Origin: Desulfocapsa sp.
GTDB lineage: Bacteria > Desulfobacterota > Desulfobulbia > Desulfobulbales > Desulfocapsaceae
DNA length: 64,000 nucleotides
NCBI GenBank assembly: GCA_013792135.1
Contig: VMSP01000164.1
Span: 28,958-92,957 of the forward strand
Direction of reading: 5' to 3'
Below the pieces are notes generated by a model that was given only the letters and a program-made list of their open reading frames with translations, searched no databases and was not told where the DNA came from. This document shows positions 62,091 through 64,000 of the stretch, one piece after another; position 1 is the stretch's first letter; every line of letters starts with the position of its first letter. A program made the position numbers and the translations under genes.

Positions 62091-63380
62091 ATGAGCGATC
62101 TGAAAAAAATGTACACCACCATCCTGGGCGATCACTTCCCCATGGATATGACCATCTCCTTTGGCGACCAGAAACTGGTTTATCGTAAGCGGACTTGGGG
62201 AATCAAGCAGGAGGATGGTTCCATTGACGAGCGGGGGGTTCGCTATGGCGAGAATCCGGATCAGGAGGCCGCCCTTTATGAATTGGTCAACGGCAACCTG
62301 ACCCTGGGCGAATGCTCCTTTATCGAGCCCGGCAATGGTCTGGTCTCGGGAATCCGTGTGGAGGACATGCTTCAGGTAGGAAAACATCCCGGCAAGATCA
62401 ACTTGACCGACATTGACAACGGTCTCAATATCCTCAAGTATCTGACAGACAGGCCAGCCGCGGTCATTCTCAAGCACAACAACCCCTGCGGCGCTGCCTA
62501 CGGTGACACTTTGGCTCATGCCTTTGACCGTGCCAATCGTTGCGACCGCATCGCCGCTTTTGGCGGGGCAGTCATTATGAGCCGAGCCTGCGACAATGAG
62601 ACCGCCAAACTGCTTTCGCAAAACTATCTGGAAGTGGTTTGCGCCCCATCATTTGAAGAGGGAAGCCTGGAGATTCTGAAAAAAAGCAAAAACCTGCGGG
62701 TCATTCAGATCAGCCGCATCGATCGCTTGGCCGAATTTGAAAAGTTCCGTTACATCGACTTCAAGAGCCTGATTGACGGCGGTATCATTGCCCAGCAATC
62801 GGCCGTCAACTCCATCCGCTCCATTGATGATCTGAAACCGGCCACTACCACCTGGAAAGGGGAGACCTTCAGCTGTGACCGCACCCCGACCCAACAGGAG
62901 ATTGATGACATGATCTTCGGCTGGGCAGTTGAACACGGAGTCACCTCCAACTCGGTACTTTATGTCAAGGACGGCTGCACCGTGGGTATCGGCACCGGCG
63001 AACAGGACCGGGTGGGCGTGGCTGAGATCGCAGTGCACAAGGCCTATATCAAATACGCGGATATCCTCTGCTTTGACCAGTACGGCATCCCCTATGCCGA
63101 CCTGGCACTCCAGATAACCCAGGGCAAACGAGACAGGGGAGACCAGGAGGCCATTGACGCCAAGGTTCAGGCAGATCTGGCCGGACTCCCCGGTTCAGTG
63201 ATGATCTCGGATGCCTTCTTCCCCTTCCGGGACGGGGCGGATGTGGGAATCAAACAGGGGGTCACCGCCATTCTCCAGGCCGGCGGCTCCATGCGCGATT
63301 ATGAGACCATCCAGGCCTGTAATGAGGCAGATCCCAAGGTGGCCATGATGTTCACCGGCCAGCGTTCGTTTAAACACTAA
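62091..63380 (+). CDS. purH: AICAR transformylase without IMP cyclohydrolase domain (PurH-like)
   Basis: 429 residues. It shows the AICAR formyltransferase domain: RYGENPDQEAALYE, LKHNNPCGAAYGDTLAHAFDRA with the catalytic Lys-His, AFGGAVIMS, NSVLYVKDGCTVGIGTGEQDRVG and ISDAFFPFRDGADVGIKQGVTAILQAGGS. The N-terminal IMP cyclohydrolase half (about 200 residues) of bifunctional PurH is missing, replaced by a 40-residue leader. The cyclohydrolase step must be carried out by another protein. It is preceded by about 115 bases and followed by a long hairpin. Confidence 0.88.
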   Translation: MSDLKKMYTTILGDHFPMDMTISFGDQKLVYRKRTWGIKQEDGSIDERGVRYGENPDQEAALYELVNGNLTLGECSFIEPGNGLVSGIRVEDMLQVGKHPGKINLTDIDNGLNILKYLTDRPAAVILKHNNPCGAAYGDTLAHAFDRANRCDRIAAFGGAVIMSRACDNETAKLLSQNYLEVVCAPSFEEGSLEILKKSKNLRVIQISRIDRLAEFEKFRYIDFKSLIDGGIIAQQSAVNSIRSIDDLKPATTTWKGETFSCDRTPTQQEIDDMIFGWAVEHGVTSNSVLYVKDGCTVGIGTGEQDRVGVAEIAVHKAYIKYADILCFDQYGIPYADLALQITQGKRDRGDQEAIDAKVQADLAGLPGSVMISDAFFPFRDGADVGIKQGVTAILQAGGSMRDYETIQACNEADPKVAMMFTGQRSFKH

Positions 63381-64000
63381 GAGCCGGTACTTCTCATCCT
63401 GAATCATTTGTATAAGATCTCAGGTGCGTTATAAAAGCAAGTCATAAGTCGATGTCGTACCAGGGTATGACATCGACTCATGACTTGCTTTTACGTTTTA
63501 CTTTTGATTTAAATTTGGAATATAATATTTTTCGTATCAGTTGAGCCTCTTGCAAAATGGGCCGTATGAACTCTCCTTTGTTAATTGTTGCTGAGTTTTT
63601 CTGTAATACAGTGACATGGACACACATCTCCCGTTTTTTATGTCTTTTCCAGTCTTTGAGACTCTATCCGAGTAGCTGTACAAGCTGATCGCAGCTTATA
63701 GCGTTCAGCTTCGTGGGGCGCCATCGGGATCTCTTCATTGCCATTTTCCTTGGTTTTGTTTTGGTGGCAACCAAACAATGACATGAAATACTATGAAGCT
63801 AAATCATTTCAGTTTGTTATCAAGGAAGGACAGCCTCGGATAATTTTGTGAGATGCTATTTCTACTTTGTCACATTACCCATCACTCTGCCGTTTGTATG
63901 CAGAGTCAATGGATGCTTGCCTTTGCCGGTGCCTGACATTCATCTGCCTGAAGACTTCTTCGTGAGTTATATCCCTCCGTGGAAGAAAGTGAGCAAGCAA
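63381..64000. other. Terminal intergenic region without a clear gene
   Basis: 620 bases. After the hairpin at 63432-63493 the sequence is AT-rich and shows only short frames. A frame from a GTG at 63848 is open to the window end (51 codons) but lacks a ribosome site and family features. GAGCCTCTTGCAAAA at about 63543 resembles IS-end sequences, but nothing firm can be said. Confidence 0.4.
63432..63493 (+). terminator. Terminator hairpin after purH
   Basis: 25-base arms (63432-63456 and 63469-63493) with one mismatch surround a 12-base loop; TTTTAC-type T-rich sequence follows. It begins about 50 bases after the purH stop. Confidence 0.8.

Noticed and set aside
63848..64000. Partial gene at the right edge
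   Set aside because: 51 codons open from a GTG to the window end, but there is no ribosome site or family similarity. More sequence would be needed to call it.

Overview
The window looks like a chromosomal segment of a strictly anaerobic, Gram-negative Desulfobacterota bacterium, most likely of the Desulfobulbales (inference). The signs are a heterodisulfide-reductase-type ferredoxin with MvhD and a corrinoid-pathway MetV, a nine-haem c-type cytochrome, futalosine-pathway menaquinone genes (mqnB, mqnD), a MobB-MobA fusion, AmrS, DUF3786, a RemA-like DUF370 protein, an outer membrane (Pal, Skp, LolA-like, heptose kinase), and 6S RNA between zapA and rny. No rRNA, tRNA, CRISPR array, plasmid origin or prophage was seen. 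Most of the window is housekeeping, with short scars of mobile DNA and gene decay.

Layout. 1-4150 (minus): hpt, a ZraS/PilS-like sensor kinase and its NtrC-type regulator, followed by two small secreted proteins with paralogous signal peptides, each preceded by a sigma-54-like box. 4314-6345 (plus): a promoter, hdrC-like, mvhD and metV genes, and a terminator. 6378-9540: a divergent MoeA and a nine-haem cytochrome. 9631-13248 (minus): mtgA, manC and manB, for peptidoglycan and GDP-mannose. 13306-18064: a UPF0280 gene divergent from two arsenosugar-type glycosyltransferases, then cvpA, a phosphopantetheinyl transferase and mutM. Four copies of one 32-nt palindrome sit inside three of these reading frames. 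18085-19530: marR and a CDF metal exporter behind a long palindromic operator. 19659-23004: murI, a lolA-like gene and a B12-type radical SAM gene. 23100-25450: an S1-repeat protein and a CsgG-like lipoprotein.

25507-31281 (minus): rlmB, gmk, remA-like, yicC, rfaE1, DUF3786, skp and pal. 31534-35780 (plus): glucan phosphorylase, a small unknown protein and its overlapping radical SAM partner. 35777-36380 holds no intact gene but contains IS remnants, a 54-bp perfect palindrome and a GEMM-I-like riboswitch with terminator. 36522-42002: fur/perR, tyrS, rny, 6S RNA, zapA, zapB and a Nudix gene. 42119-48587: a lytic transglycosylase, a MoaE-like gene, a 180-bp MITE-like element, an HDOD gene, a hybrid kinase and a YihY protein. 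48717-49875 carries a decayed partial tandem duplication. 49872-52668: a pseudouridine synthase, amrS and bpt. 52698-55080 is decay: a gdhA pseudogene, a PAS-REC scar and a large hairpin. 55152-57842 (minus): mobBA, mqnD and mqnB. 58155-63380: queA, fmdB, thiS-thiG-thiH and a stand-alone AICAR transformylase.

The most unusual signals are the protein-coding palindromic element at 14859-17419, the orphan riboswitch among IS debris at 35777-36380, and the cobalamin-type radical SAM enzyme with a CX4CX2C motif at 21190-23004.
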